Below, piece after piece: positions 45,547 to 55,101 of a stretch of 64,000 nucleotides of DNA. This DNA is from Planctomycetia bacterium (GTDB lineage: Bacteria > Planctomycetota > Phycisphaerae > UBA1845 > UTPLA1), in NCBI GenBank assembly GCA_015200345.1, contig CP054187.1, forward strand, positions 852,470-916,469. Reading direction: 5' to 3'. Under the pieces are notes generated by a model. The model worked only from the letters and a program-made list of their open reading frames with translations, had not been told where the DNA came from and did no database searches. The translations under genes were made by a program, and so were the position numbers. The stretch's first letter is position 1, and each line of letters starts with the position of its first letter.

Positions 45547-46626
45547 TCACCCCGGAATCGACTTCGACAGCCATGCTCCCAGCGGCCGAGCCACCGCCAG
45601 CGGCAGGTATTTCCACGCTCGTCGCGCAAGTTGCCACTTCGTCGATCCAGCCGACAGATCAGGCGCCGTCCGCCCGGCCGGAACGTAAACCTGATACCCC
45701 AGCGGCTGCGGCTCAAAACCGCACAACCGCTTGAACTCATACGCGCCGCGATTGTCCACCCGGCTGCGCCCGAAGTCGTAAACCCGGCAGCCGTTCCGCA
45801 CGGCCCATCGCATGGACGCGAGATACAGGTACTGGCTCACGCCATACAACGCGACGCGATCATCGAATCCCACGAAGTACGGCATGAACTCATCGCGATG
45901 CACAAATGAAACCAGCCCCGCGACGGGCCGACCGGCATACCGCACCATCTGCACGATCATGCCTGATCCAGCGTGCGCCGCCAGCGCGTGGAAAAACCGC
46001 TTCGGATAATTCACCGAGCCGAGCCGCCGCATCGAACGCGCGTACAGTTCCCATACCACATCGAGGTGATCCGCGCCGAACTCCGCTGATAGCTCATGTC
46101 GCTCGGTCGCCTTCCGCGCTGCGGCCCGGGCCTTGCGCGGGAGAAACGTCTCCAACTGCGACTCGCAACCCGGCAGGTCTCGACGAAACGTCGCATGATC
46201 GCTCATCACGGGAAGCGTGTTATCCAACGGCGTTCGCGAACGAAACTCAACCGAGCGAGCATTCATCTGATCCGCAAGGCGCTTCCCCGCGGCCAGCAGA
46301 CATTCGGCCGCATCCGCATCGCTCGCCAGCACGCCCCCGTAGACGCCGTACGGGACGCTCACGAGGAGTCTGCCGGCAAGCCAGCTTTCAACTTTGAAGA
46401 GCGGGAGAACACCAGCCACCTCGCGTCCGCGCCGCGCCATGTAGTAGACCGCGCGATGGCCAAACGCATCTTCAACCGCACGCCGCCATGCCAGACTGTG
46501 AAAAACCGTCGCGTCGCGATGGGCGCGGACGTAAGCCGTGTACGCGGCTTCGTCGCCAGGTGCCAGCTCGTGGATGGAAACCGCCGGCTCGCCGCAGGCT
46601 CGGCCCCGCGACCGGCCATCGATCAG
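45547..46626 (-). CDS. FemAB-related protein of exosortase-type EPS loci
   Basis: About 359 residues with a double GNAT fold. RAHRDATVFHSLAWRRAVED, FGHRAVYYMARRGREVAGVL and the late YDFGRSRVDNRGAYEFKRLCG fit the FemAB-like family that accompanies PEP-CTERM/exosortase loci, probably adding an amino acid to a glycan or lipid carrier. The start is a puzzle. The homologous sequence begins near 46581, but no ATG, GTG or TTG occurs in frame there. The only nearby option is CTG at 46626, which overlaps the stop of the kinase gene; a more distant ATG lies inside the kinase gene. Non-standard initiation or a sequence error would both explain this. Confidence 0.8.
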   Translation of the reverse strand: MIDGRSRGRACGEPAVSIHELAPGDEAAYTAYVRAHRDATVFHSLAWRRAVEDAFGHRAVYYMARRGREVAGVLPLFKVESWLAGRLLVSVPYGVYGGVLASDADAAECLLAAGKRLADQMNARSVEFRSRTPLDNTLPVMSDHATFRRDLPGCESQLETFLPRKARAAARKATERHELSAEFGADHLDVVWELYARSMRRLGSVNYPKRFFHALAAHAGSGMIVQMVRYAGRPVAGLVSFVHRDEFMPYFVGFDDRVALYGVSQYLYLASMRWAVRNGCRVYDFGRSRVDNRGAYEFKRLCGFEPQPLGYQVYVPAGRTAPDLSAGSTKWQLARRAWKYLPLAVARPLGAWLSKSIPG

Positions 46627-47510
46627 GCCGCGCGGTCCGCCGGATCGTACGCGTAACGCGCCGAGGGCATCCGACAGGCCGATGCGATGCAGCCGATCAC
46701 GTTGAGCCGGTTCAATTGCAGCCAGCTCACCGACTGCCGCACCTGGTGCGCCGGGGTTTTGTGCATCCGAACAACCATGATGATTCCCGTGCATAGCGCA
46801 CCAATCACGCCGACATCCGCCAGACGCTGTACCGGAGGTGTATCGACCAGGATGTAGTCGTATCTCTCGCGGATCTGCTCCATCGTTCGCGCAAGGGCCT
46901 TGGAATTGAGCAATTCCGCCACGCCGGATGGGTCGCCCGCGCGCCCCGCCGGCATCACCCAAAGATTCGGCAACGCCGTCTTAACCAGAACCTCTGAAAG
47001 GCTGCAACGGCCGATGAGCAGGTCCGCCAAACCCGGTGACGACGGGACGCCAAAGAGGCCGCCCAACACACCGCCGCGCAGATCGCCATCCATCGCAAGG
47101 ACGCGCAAGTGCCGAATCTCTGCAAGGGTCACCGCGAGATTGGCCGTCGTGACGCTCTTGCCTTCGCGCGAAACGCTGCTGGTCACCGCGATGCAATTTC
47201 GTTCGCCGGGCTTTGTACGCGAGACCAGCCACGTTCGCGCAGCGCGATATTGCTCCGCGATCTGCGAACTTCGATCGGTCCACGCAACGACGCTGGGGTC
47301 CACTTGATTCGACCCCTTGGCGGGGGAACCCTCCGCGGTGAAACGGTTCGTCAGGATGGCCGGACGGTCGACCAGCTCATTCGGCGGGACCGGCTGCACG
47401 TCCGCCGCGCCGCTCGAACCCGCGGAGGCAGGTGCCGTCTCGGCGCGCTCCGCCTGGCGGATCGCGCGCTCCTGCTCGGCTTTCTTCAGTGCGTCTGCAA
47501 TGCGTCCCAT
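46623..47510 (-). CDS. Exosortase-associated tyrosine-protein kinase/CpsD-like ATPase
   Basis: 295 residues. The N-terminus MGRIADALKKAEQERA is the hallmark of exosortase-locus kinases. The P-loop is SSVSREGKSVTTANLA, with Arg in place of the usual Gly of PGEGKS; the second Walker motif is VLAMDGDLRGG and the third YDYILVDTPPV. Bacterial tyrosine kinases carry a C-terminal tyrosine cluster; here only two tyrosines (RYAYD) are near the end. It should work with the Wzz protein upstream to control chain length and export. AGAAGGG lies seven bases before the ATG. Confidence 0.88.
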   Translation of the reverse strand: MGRIADALKKAEQERAIRQAERAETAPASAGSSGAADVQPVPPNELVDRPAILTNRFTAEGSPAKGSNQVDPSVVAWTDRSSQIAEQYRAARTWLVSRTKPGERNCIAVTSSVSREGKSVTTANLAVTLAEIRHLRVLAMDGDLRGGVLGGLFGVPSSPGLADLLIGRCSLSEVLVKTALPNLWVMPAGRAGDPSGVAELLNSKALARTMEQIRERYDYILVDTPPVQRLADVGVIGALCTGIIMVVRMHKTPAHQVRQSVSWLQLNRLNVIGCIASACRMPSARYAYDPADRAA

Positions 47511-47522
47511 GGATCGCCCTTC

Positions 47523-49220
47523 TTAGTCGTCCGACACATTCGGCTCAAACACGATTTGAATCGCGCGATGCGGCTTCGCCTTGATCTCCACCAGCTTCGC
47601 GGGTTGCTCCAGGCTCAAGTACGCCGCCGTGCCGGTGCCGGCCAGCGCTGCCAACAGCAGAATCGCCAACGTCGGCATGGCCAGCATGTTCCAGGCAAGT
47701 CGGCGCTTGCGCTGCGCCCGCGTCACGATCAGATCAATGCTCTCAATCACTGGTACGCCAAGCGAACTGGAGAGATGCTTGACCGTGCGATACGAGTGAT
47801 CCAGAAACTCCCGCGCCAGCACCGTCACCACGCCCGCCGCCAACGCAACCGCAAGGCATATCCCCACGACCAGCAACGCCGACGGATAAGTCGGCCGGCT
47901 GCTCTGCTCCACGTCGCGAATGGTCGCGAAGTGGATTGAACGCCCGCTGTGCTGGGCCGTGCGCATTTGTGCCACTGGCTTGACGCTATCCTGCCACGAT
48001 TTTAACTCACCCTCAATGCGATCGGCTTTTTGCCGCAGCAGGTGGTACTCATCCCGGTGGCCGAGCACGTCGGCGCGACGGGACTCGACCTCGGCCGTCA
48101 TGCGCTGTACGGTCTCGCGCCGGGCTCGCGTCGCCGCCAGCTTTCCGTCCAAGTCCGCCAGTTGCTGCTCGATGTGATCCAGCGCGGCCGGACCGGTGAC
48201 GACATCGTCCTCCAGTTCGATTCGCTCGGGCGTTTGCGCCAATTCCGCCTCCATCGCTTCAATCGACGCGCGAAGCTGCACGACCGACGGATGCGCCTCG
48301 GTCATGCGCTTGGTCGTTCGCAACGTGGTCAGTTCCTGTCGCAGTTTCCCGAGCGACGCGACGAGTTCGGCGCGGCGAGGATTCGGCGCCGAGGAAAGCA
48401 GCGATGCGGGCGCAGCCGGCAACCCGCCCTTTTTCGCGGAACGGGCCTCTTCCAGGGCCTGACGATGATGCTCCAATTGCTCGCGCTGACGCTCCAGCGC
48501 CACGCGTTCCATCCCCAGCGCGGCCAACTCGGACTGATTCGGGTCCACGGTTGCCGGATCGATGCCGGGATATTGCAACTCCATCGCCGTCAACTTCGCG
48601 CGAACGTCTGACAACTCGGCGCGGGCGGATTCCACCTGCGCCTCCAGAAACCGCTGCGCATCGTCCAGAACCTGCGTCGTGCGCTGACGCGACTTCTCAA
48701 GATACACATCACGCAACATTGCGAGGATCGGCGACACCAGGGAGGGGTCTTCCATCGAAAGCGAGAGACTGACGACCTCCCGCGCCGACGACGACTCCTG
48801 CGATTTCACCGTCAAGCCTCGCGCCACCTCGTTCGCCAGACGCAACCGTGCAGCCTCGCCGGCCGGCGTCAGGCTGCCGTCGTCAAAGCGCGGCGCGGCG
48901 ATCGGCAGGTCCAGTCCATCCAGCACCGTGAGCAGCGTCGCCTCGTCTTTCAGATCCGCCGCCAGGTGCGCCTTGATTTCGGTGTACGGCTCCTTCCAGG
49001 CCCGCCCCATCATGTTCGCCAGGACCGCATCGTTGTCGCGCCGCAGCACCGTCGTGGCCGTGTACTGCCGCGGCACATACAGCGACGCAGCAAAGGTCAC
49101 CGCGCCGACCACGCAGAACGGCACATAGAAATGCCAGCGCCGCTCGCGGATGACGCGAAGCACCTCACCCACGGTGTGTCGAAGATCCGTCACGGAGTAT
49201 TCGTCAAACTGATGTTGCAT
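47523..49220 (-). CDS. Wzz/chain-length determinant protein
   Basis: 565 residues. One membrane segment near 30-50 (FYVPFCVVGAVTFAASLYVP) and another near 510-530 (MLAMPTLAILLLAALAGTG) enclose a long, mostly helical periplasmic region with coiled coils (about 180-420). This is the topology of the polysaccharide co-polymerases of exosortase loci. The cytoplasmic kinase is encoded separately twelve bases downstream, as is common for this type. AAGGAAG lies upstream of the ATG. Confidence 0.87.
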   Translation of the reverse strand: MQHQFDEYSVTDLRHTVGEVLRVIRERRWHFYVPFCVVGAVTFAASLYVPRQYTATTVLRRDNDAVLANMMGRAWKEPYTEIKAHLAADLKDEATLLTVLDGLDLPIAAPRFDDGSLTPAGEAARLRLANEVARGLTVKSQESSSAREVVSLSLSMEDPSLVSPILAMLRDVYLEKSRQRTTQVLDDAQRFLEAQVESARAELSDVRAKLTAMELQYPGIDPATVDPNQSELAALGMERVALERQREQLEHHRQALEEARSAKKGGLPAAPASLLSSAPNPRRAELVASLGKLRQELTTLRTTKRMTEAHPSVVQLRASIEAMEAELAQTPERIELEDDVVTGPAALDHIEQQLADLDGKLAATRARRETVQRMTAEVESRRADVLGHRDEYHLLRQKADRIEGELKSWQDSVKPVAQMRTAQHSGRSIHFATIRDVEQSSRPTYPSALLVVGICLAVALAAGVVTVLAREFLDHSYRTVKHLSSSLGVPVIESIDLIVTRAQRKRRLAWNMLAMPTLAILLLAALAGTGTAAYLSLEQPAKLVEIKAKPHRAIQIVFEPNVSDD

Positions 49221-49291
49221 GGCTTGCCGACTTCCTTGTCTGCCCGCTTCGGCTCGTCGCGCTCGAATCCTGCTGCTGCTTCACGATCGCG

Positions 49292-50110
49292 CTACGGCGC
49301 CGCGGCGCTTACGACGCGCCCCGCGCCCAATCCCCCGCCCGAAACCATGACCGACTGGGACGCCTGTCCAAGCGGAAACGTCAGCTCGGCGATCGCAAGA
49401 CCCAGTTTCCCCAGCGGCGTCGGCGGCACATAGATGATGTCGCCCTCCTGAAGCAGGAGGTTCTGATCCATCTTGCCGTCCTCGATCATGCGCTTGGCGT
49501 TGACGCAAACAATGCTGCGCTTGTCTTCATGCGGACTGGGCCGGATGACCGTGATCTTGTCCCGGGCCGCAATGAATCGCAGGCGAGCCTTGGCCAGCGC
49601 CGTGATCAGCGTGTCCCGCCCGGAATAAGGAAACGCACCGGGCTGCTCTACCTGGCCAAAGACGTAGTACTTCTTGCTCATCGCGTCGGCCAGCCGAACG
49701 TTGACCTGCGGCGATTCGTAGTACGTCGCCAGCAGGGATTCCAGCTTCTGGGCAATCTCCGCCGGCGTCAGACCCGCGACCTGCACGTCGCCCAGCAGGC
49801 GCAGCGAGATCTTGCCATCCTGGCGGATCGTTTGAATCTCACCATCGATTTCGGGCGATTGCGGAGAACTGATCTCAATCGAATCCGGCGGCTGGACGCG
49901 ATATTCCGCCGCCGACACGTTCGCCTCCCAGTCGTGAATGAAGGCGTTGACCTCGCGGTCATTCGGCGTTGATGAACAGCCCGCTCCCGTCAGAATGCCC
50001 AGTGCGAATAAACCCGCCTGGGCGACGCGGCCCGATCGTTTGCACCGGATTCGGGAACAACTCGCTGTGCCATCGGGCGCGCCGATGCTTCGGTGTGTGT
50101 TGCCGTCCAT
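49292..50110 (-). CDS. Wza-type polysaccharide export lipoprotein
   Basis: 272 residues. A signal peptide ends in GILTGAGC, a lipobox (Cys about 45). The polysaccharide-export (PES) domain follows at about 68-150 (YRVQPPDSIEISSPQSPEI, DGKISLRLLGDVQVAGLTPAEIAQKLE), then a SLBB domain (YYVFGQVEQPGAFPYSGRD) and GDIIYVPPTPLG. It would form the outer-membrane exit channel. GAGGAG lies about eight bases before the ATG. It is the first gene of the long minus-strand run, so the locus promoter should be in the 50111-50429 gap. Confidence 0.9.
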   Translation of the reverse strand: MDGNTHRSIGAPDGTASCSRIRCKRSGRVAQAGLFALGILTGAGCSSTPNDREVNAFIHDWEANVSAAEYRVQPPDSIEISSPQSPEIDGEIQTIRQDGKISLRLLGDVQVAGLTPAEIAQKLESLLATYYESPQVNVRLADAMSKKYYVFGQVEQPGAFPYSGRDTLITALAKARLRFIAARDKITVIRPSPHEDKRSIVCVNAKRMIEDGKMDQNLLLQEGDIIYVPPTPLGKLGLAIAELTFPLGQASQSVMVSGGGLGAGRVVSAAAP

Positions 50111-50429
50111 GGCTCCTCGCTCGCTTCTCTCCCGCGGCCTTATCGGGTGAGTCCGGGATCAACTGAACTATCAAGCGGTCGAGATTCAGCCTTTTCGTTG
50201 AGTTCGAAGCGCCAACAGCGAGATCGTGAGGCGGCTCGGTCGGCAATTTTTGCGCGAGCATGTTTGCCGCCTCGATGAGCCAGGGCCGACGGGACAGCCG
50301 GGCAATGCGTCAAGCGCGCAAAGTTTCGATTCCGATAACACTTACAACGATTCGGCACTCGATCTCTGCCCGGACGCAGCGGCCGAACGAATCCCGCGCG
50401 AGGCCAATCCGCCGGGCCAGGAGCCACTC
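50111..50429. other. 319-base divergent promoter region of the polysaccharide locus
   Basis: It lies between the wza-like gene and the divergent ATPase gene and must hold both promoters. No clear consensus pair was found. The inverted-repeat cluster at 50228-50273 is the main feature. Confidence 0.6.
50228..50273. promoter_or_regulatory. Two competing inverted repeats sharing one arm
   Basis: GAGGCGGC (50228-50235) and GCCGCCTC (50266-50273) are perfect eight-base arms. A second pair, CGGCAA (50241-50246) and TTGCCG (50264-50269), overlaps the right arm, so both cannot form at once. In RNA this would be a two-state hairpin; in DNA it could be an operator. Confidence 0.35.
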
Positions 50430-53318
50430 ATGTATTGCGATTTTTTCGGTCTGTCGGTTCCGCCGTTCAACAACACGCCCGATCCGAAGTTCTTCTTCAA
50501 CACGCCCGACCACGAAGAAGCGCTCGCGTCCCTGATCTATGCCGCGCACGAGCGCAAGGGCTTTGTCCTCGTGACCGGCGAAGTCGGCTCGGGCAAAACG
50601 CTCTTGAGCCGCATCGTCTTGTCGCGCTTTGAATCCAACATCCAGACGGCGACGATCACCAACTCGCGCGTGAGCGGGCGGGAGTTGCTTGCCGCGATCT
50701 GCCGCGAGTTTCGACTCCCGGTCGATGCGGGGGCCTCGGCGGCCGAACTTTCGCTGAAGCTCGAAGCCTTCCTGATGGAACAATATGCAAGCGACGGCAT
50801 CGTGGTGGTCACGATCGACGAGGCCCAGAACCTCCCGCACGACGCCTTTGAGGAGCTTCGCCTGCTCGGCAACCTCGAGGCCGACGACGCGAAACTGCTC
50901 CAGGTTCTGATCCTGGGTCAGCCGGAATTGCAGGAAACCTTCCGGCGGCCTGACATGCGCCAGCTTCAGCAGCGGCTGTTTCGGACGTTCCACCTGCGGG
51001 CGATGTCTCGAGAATTGACGTTTGGATACATTCAGCATCGCCTGGAGATCGCGGGGCTGTCGGCCGGCCGCAGGCTGTTCGATGACGCGGCGCTCGAGGC
51101 GATCTATGCGCATTCGGAAGGCCTGCCACGACTGATCAATCAGATCGCCGACAACGCGCTGCTCGCCGCCTACGCCGACAGCGCCGCGATCGTCACCCGC
51201 GGCATCATCGAGGAAGTCGTCACCCAAATGCTGGCCCCGCCGCAGGTGGCCAGCGCCGCGCCGCGCGGCGCCCTGGCGCGACACGCAATGCAGTTTCCGC
51301 AGGACCCCGCACCGGAACCGCGGCCGATGCCGGCAACGACCTCGACGGCCGCGCCCGAAGCCTGGGCAACGAGCACACCGCCTCCGCAACTCGTCGCGAT
51401 TCCGCCGATGCCGGCGCCATCCGCGCCGCCGCGCATCGATGCGCGACTCGAGGAGGAAATGCGTGCGCAACTCGCCCGGATGTCCGCCGCGTCGGCATCC
51501 GAGCAGGCCCGGATTGAGCACTTCCTTTCGGATCAGCAGCGCAAGTTCGCCGAGCTGGATCGCCAGATGCGTCAGACCCTGATGCGCTGGACCGAACAGC
51601 GCGACATCGGCGAACGCCGCCACAACGACGCCATCGCACAGCTCGACGAGCGCGCCCGCGCCATCGCCGAGCAGCTCGAGGAGCGCGCCCGCGCCATCGC
51701 CGCACAGGTCGATCACGTCTCACAGCGGGCCGAGTCGCGCACCGCCGACGCCGCGAAGACGCTTGAACAATTCATGGCGCAGATGCGCGCCAAAATGGAC
51801 GAGACATTCGGCTACATCGAATCGCAGGCCCAGGCCACGCGCGACGACCTCCGCGCTGCCAACGAGAACCTCCGCACCGCGCACGAAGTGATGCAGCGTG
51901 CCCAGTCGGTGCAGCAGTCGCTTACGGGCAGCGGCAAGCAACTGGTCGAGCTGCACTCCAAAGCCGACGCCGCCCTGGCCCTTGGAGAGAAAGTCGTCGC
52001 GTCGATCAAATCACAAGGGCGACGCTCGGTGTCGGAAGTCCGTGCCTGCCTGCTTCAGATTCACCAGGCGGCCGATCGCATCCGTCGCGAGCTGCGCGAG
52101 GTCGGCGAGGAACTGCGCTTCACTTCGCAGAACGCTTCCGCCAACCTGGCCGATCACGAGCGCCGCATTGAAAACCAAAGCCGTCAGGCGCTGGAAGAGA
52201 TCAACACGCTGGCGAACCGCGTGCAGGCCAGCGCCACGATTCTCCTCGAATGCGGCAACAACATTCGCGAAGAGTGCGACCGCCGCGCCGCGCAGATCGA
52301 TGCCAAGCTCACCGAGGCGCGCCGCGTCGCCGACGCCCAGGCAACCCAGCTCGCCGAACGCGCCCAGGCCTACATCGAGGAAATGCGCGAACTGCACGCC
52401 GTCATTCTGCACGACGCCGAAGTTGCGCAAACCACGATCAACCAGGCCGCCGGCAAGTACGCCCTCGAATTGCGCGAGCCGGCGGATCGAGCCGTTCGCC
52501 TTGTTCAGGACTTTGAGGCGCAAACCTGTGCCCGCGCCGGCGAGCTGCTCCAGCGGGCACAGAAAGTCCACGATGACACGCACGCTTACCTTGCGGCCCC
52601 GCGCGAAGTCGTCGAAGCCGCCGCACGACAGACCGAAGTCCTCGCGAAACTGTCCCGTTCGGTTTCCAGCGTGATTCACAAGCTCGCGGACGCCGGTGGC
52701 GTGGCACACGATCGTTGCGAGAGGCTCGCCGAGCAAAACACCCTTGCCGACGAACGCATCCAGCTCATCCGCGCCCATTCGCAGCGTCTGGGCCAGCTGG
52801 TCGGCCTTGTGCGGCAAGCTTACGGATCCATCGACGCGCGCGTGCAGGGCCTGCGGTACGGGCTCGCCCAAGCCGATCAGTTTTTCCAGGCCCCGCCGCT
52901 GGAGCTTCCCGATTCCGACCGCCTGGCGCGCTCGACGACGGATGCGGAATCTGTCGATGTCGTGGCACGGATGGCCCCGGCGATTCCGACGCATCCGGAA
53001 AAATCAAATCGTGCCGAAAACAAGACATCCTCGCCTCGGTCTCACACGCCGCAGACGGCCCACGCTTTTCCAACGCAGACCAGGGCGACCGACTCTCCGG
53101 CACCGGCTTCCGTCAAGGGACCCGCCGCCTCCGGAGCGCCGGCGGCGCCTGCGAACTTTGCCAAAGGATCCCTGGGGGAACTGGTTCAGAAGAACCAGAA
53201 GCTTAACGCATGGCTCAAGGAAGTCCTCGGCGAAGCGCAAGCAGCCGCCGTTCAAGCCTTCCCCCAGCCCGATCGTGAGACCGCGGCACACGCCCCCCCG
53301 ATAGCCAAGGCGTCGTAA
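50430..53318 (+). CDS. Exosortase-type AAA ATPase fused to a long coiled coil
   Basis: 962 residues from ATG at 50430 with CAGGAG seven bases upstream. The first 275 are an ExeA-like AAA ATPase of the type found in PEP-CTERM loci: YCDFFGLSVPPFNNTPDPKF, Walker A GEVGSGKT (50-57), Walker B VVVTIDEAQN (Asp130, Glu131) and EGLPRLINQIADNALLAAYA. The usual protein ends soon after. Here a Pro/Ala-rich linker (about 280-400) leads to a coiled coil of more than 400 residues, rich in Ala/Gln/Arg/Glu, and a low-complexity tail ending with a short helical segment. It resembles a methyl-accepting or structural coiled coil in composition but has no signalling motif. The gene is divergent from the export operon. 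Confidence 0.85.
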   Translation: MYCDFFGLSVPPFNNTPDPKFFFNTPDHEEALASLIYAAHERKGFVLVTGEVGSGKTLLSRIVLSRFESNIQTATITNSRVSGRELLAAICREFRLPVDAGASAAELSLKLEAFLMEQYASDGIVVVTIDEAQNLPHDAFEELRLLGNLEADDAKLLQVLILGQPELQETFRRPDMRQLQQRLFRTFHLRAMSRELTFGYIQHRLEIAGLSAGRRLFDDAALEAIYAHSEGLPRLINQIADNALLAAYADSAAIVTRGIIEEVVTQMLAPPQVASAAPRGALARHAMQFPQDPAPEPRPMPATTSTAAPEAWATSTPPPQLVAIPPMPAPSAPPRIDARLEEEMRAQLARMSAASASEQARIEHFLSDQQRKFAELDRQMRQTLMRWTEQRDIGERRHNDAIAQLDERARAIAEQLEERARAIAAQVDHVSQRAESRTADAAKTLEQFMAQMRAKMDETFGYIESQAQATRDDLRAANENLRTAHEVMQRAQSVQQSLTGSGKQLVELHSKADAALALGEKVVASIKSQGRRSVSEVRACLLQIHQAADRIRRELREVGEELRFTSQNASANLADHERRIENQSRQALEEINTLANRVQASATILLECGNNIREECDRRAAQIDAKLTEARRVADAQATQLAERAQAYIEEMRELHAVILHDAEVAQTTINQAAGKYALELREPADRAVRLVQDFEAQTCARAGELLQRAQKVHDDTHAYLAAPREVVEAAARQTEVLAKLSRSVSSVIHKLADAGGVAHDRCERLAEQNTLADERIQLIRAHSQRLGQLVGLVRQAYGSIDARVQGLRYGLAQADQFFQAPPLELPDSDRLARSTTDAESVDVVARMAPAIPTHPEKSNRAENKTSSPRSHTPQTAHAFPTQTRATDSPAPASVKGPAASGAPAAPANFAKGSLGELVQKNQKLNAWLKEVLGEAQAAAVQAFPQPDRETAAHAPPIAKAS

Positions 53319-53325
53319 GGCTCGT

Positions 53326-55101
53326 TCAGGCCGCGCCCGAGATTCCACTGGCGGCGGTCGATCGCCCGACCCCCACGGCCGGCAGAAAGTAATCGCGCGC
53401 GATCACGTCCCAGCTCATCTTCGCCGCCAATTCGTACCCTCGGCGAATAAACGCCGCTTTGTCCTCGCGGCTGCGCGGCAGTCGGCTCATCAACTCGCGC
53501 GCCACCTGCTCCGCCACGCGTGCGTCAAACGCCTCGCGCACGTCGCGCTTCAGGGCCAGGTACCCCTCGATCGTATCCTGCTCGGGACGATAAGCCGTGT
53601 AGTCCGCGATGATCACGTTCGGCGTGCCCTGCGGACCGGCGACACGCCGTACAAAGCCCGCGCAGCCGCACACGTTCGACATCACGCAGATGCAGCCGAA
53701 CGACAGGGCCTCCAACTGGGCGATGCCGAACGGCTCGTAGATCGACTGCCCAAACTCGACGTCGCTGCCCTTGCGGATGTCCCAAAACGCCATGTCGGCG
53801 GGCATGCGGCTGCCGCAGCAGGCGCGATCAAACCCGAACTGGTTTATATAGACAACCTTACAATTCCGTCCGCGCGTGTTGAATGCCTGCACACCGGCGT
53901 AATACAACGCCTCGCCGCCCGTCAGGTCCGGCATCCCCTCGCGATGCGCCAGCGGCCAGTCCCACCAGCGCTCCATCTCCAGGATGTCCTCCGTCGGCCG
54001 CGGCCCGCCGATCTCCGTCGACAACACGAACAACACCGCCGTTTCGCCGCTCGCCTGCATCGCTCGATCAACGTGACGCATCACATTCAGATCGCGCCAC
54101 AGGCCCTTGCTCGGCACCATCCGCGTCACGTGCGTGAAGATGTAGTCCGGTCGATATCCCAGCAGCGCCTCGGCGTAATCCTGCAATCGCCTCTTGCTCG
54201 CGTGCGATTCGCGCTCGGCGTTCTCATACGCCGGAATCCCGTTGTACACCAGTTGAATGTTCGAACGCGCCATCTCCGGAGAAAGGAACCGAAGTTCGCG
54301 CACGACATCATCCCCCACGGCCAGCGTCACATCCAGATGCCGGCTTGCCTCCACCAGCGCATGGCGGTAATACCCGCGCTGATCCCCGAACACGTCCGCC
54401 ACGTATTTGCCTTCGCTCGCGCACTTCGCCAGCACGTTGTAGAACATCGTGTCGTGCCCCGGATGCTCCTCGACGATCCGGCGCGCCGTCGCCACTTCGT
54501 GCGCATGAAACGCCGTCCGAACCGACGCTCCTCCGCGCAGCTTCGCCGCCAGCGCCGTCGGCATCCCCATGAACTCGTGAGACACCACCACGCACGTCCC
54601 GTGCATCGCGCCCAATGCCCGCGCCGCCGCCAGCCCCGGCTCCGCCAGCCGAACGTATTGCTCATAATCCCAGCTTTGTTCGTACCGCACCGAGTCGATG
54701 CCGAACGACTCATAGAGCCGGTGCTTCAGCGCGTTCGTCTCCGCGGGATTCGCCCGGCTCACTTCAATCAGCACCACCTCCGGCCGCTCCTCCACGCCGG
54801 TCAGCGGATCGCGCAACAGGCGCCGGCCGTATACGATCTCCACATGATACCGCTGCTGAATCTGCCGAAACGCCTCGGCCAGCGGATGATTCGTGCGGCC
54901 GTCCAACGATGAGTAAAGCACCTCCCCTTCTGGCCCCAGCCGGTGTTCCGGGCGACCCTGCGTCGTGAAAAGCGGGCAGAGGAGGATCGTGCGATCCACA
55001 GTCTGGGCGTAGTCGCGCGAGGTGATCAACCCTTCGAGGACTGAACCAATACCGCCGATTTTGTGAACCGCTTCGTGCGAAACGTGAAGAATGCTCAACA
55101 T
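53326..55101 (-). CDS. Glycogen/starch-synthase-like glycosyltransferase
   Basis: 591 residues. HVSHEAVHKIGGIGSVLEGL resembles the KxGG loop of family 5 glycogen synthases, and SHEFMGMPTALAAKLRG, AFHAHEVATARRIVEEH, LVYNGIP and THVTRMVPSKGLWRDL continue the GT-B fold. The catalytic segment SIYEPFGIAQLEALSFGCIC keeps the EPFGI motif. Proteins of this size and kind may make glycogen or another alpha-glucan. GGAG lies seven bases before the ATG at 55101. It is convergent with the ATPase gene and not obviously part of the EPS run. Confidence 0.82.
   Translation of the reverse strand: MLSILHVSHEAVHKIGGIGSVLEGLITSRDYAQTVDRTILLCPLFTTQGRPEHRLGPEGEVLYSSLDGRTNHPLAEAFRQIQQRYHVEIVYGRRLLRDPLTGVEERPEVVLIEVSRANPAETNALKHRLYESFGIDSVRYEQSWDYEQYVRLAEPGLAAARALGAMHGTCVVVSHEFMGMPTALAAKLRGGASVRTAFHAHEVATARRIVEEHPGHDTMFYNVLAKCASEGKYVADVFGDQRGYYRHALVEASRHLDVTLAVGDDVVRELRFLSPEMARSNIQLVYNGIPAYENAERESHASKRRLQDYAEALLGYRPDYIFTHVTRMVPSKGLWRDLNVMRHVDRAMQASGETAVLFVLSTEIGGPRPTEDILEMERWWDWPLAHREGMPDLTGGEALYYAGVQAFNTRGRNCKVVYINQFGFDRACCGSRMPADMAFWDIRKGSDVEFGQSIYEPFGIAQLEALSFGCICVMSNVCGCAGFVRRVAGPQGTPNVIIADYTAYRPEQDTIEGYLALKRDVREAFDARVAEQVARELMSRLPRSREDKAAFIRRGYELAAKMSWDVIARDYFLPAVGVGRSTAASGISGAA

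Noticed and set aside
50241..50269. GGCAAAC and CGCAAA on the minus strand as a second GEMM-like core upstream of the wza-like gene
   Set aside because: The surrounding stems do not make the three-way junction, and the conserved flanking bases are missing; kept only as an inverted-repeat feature.
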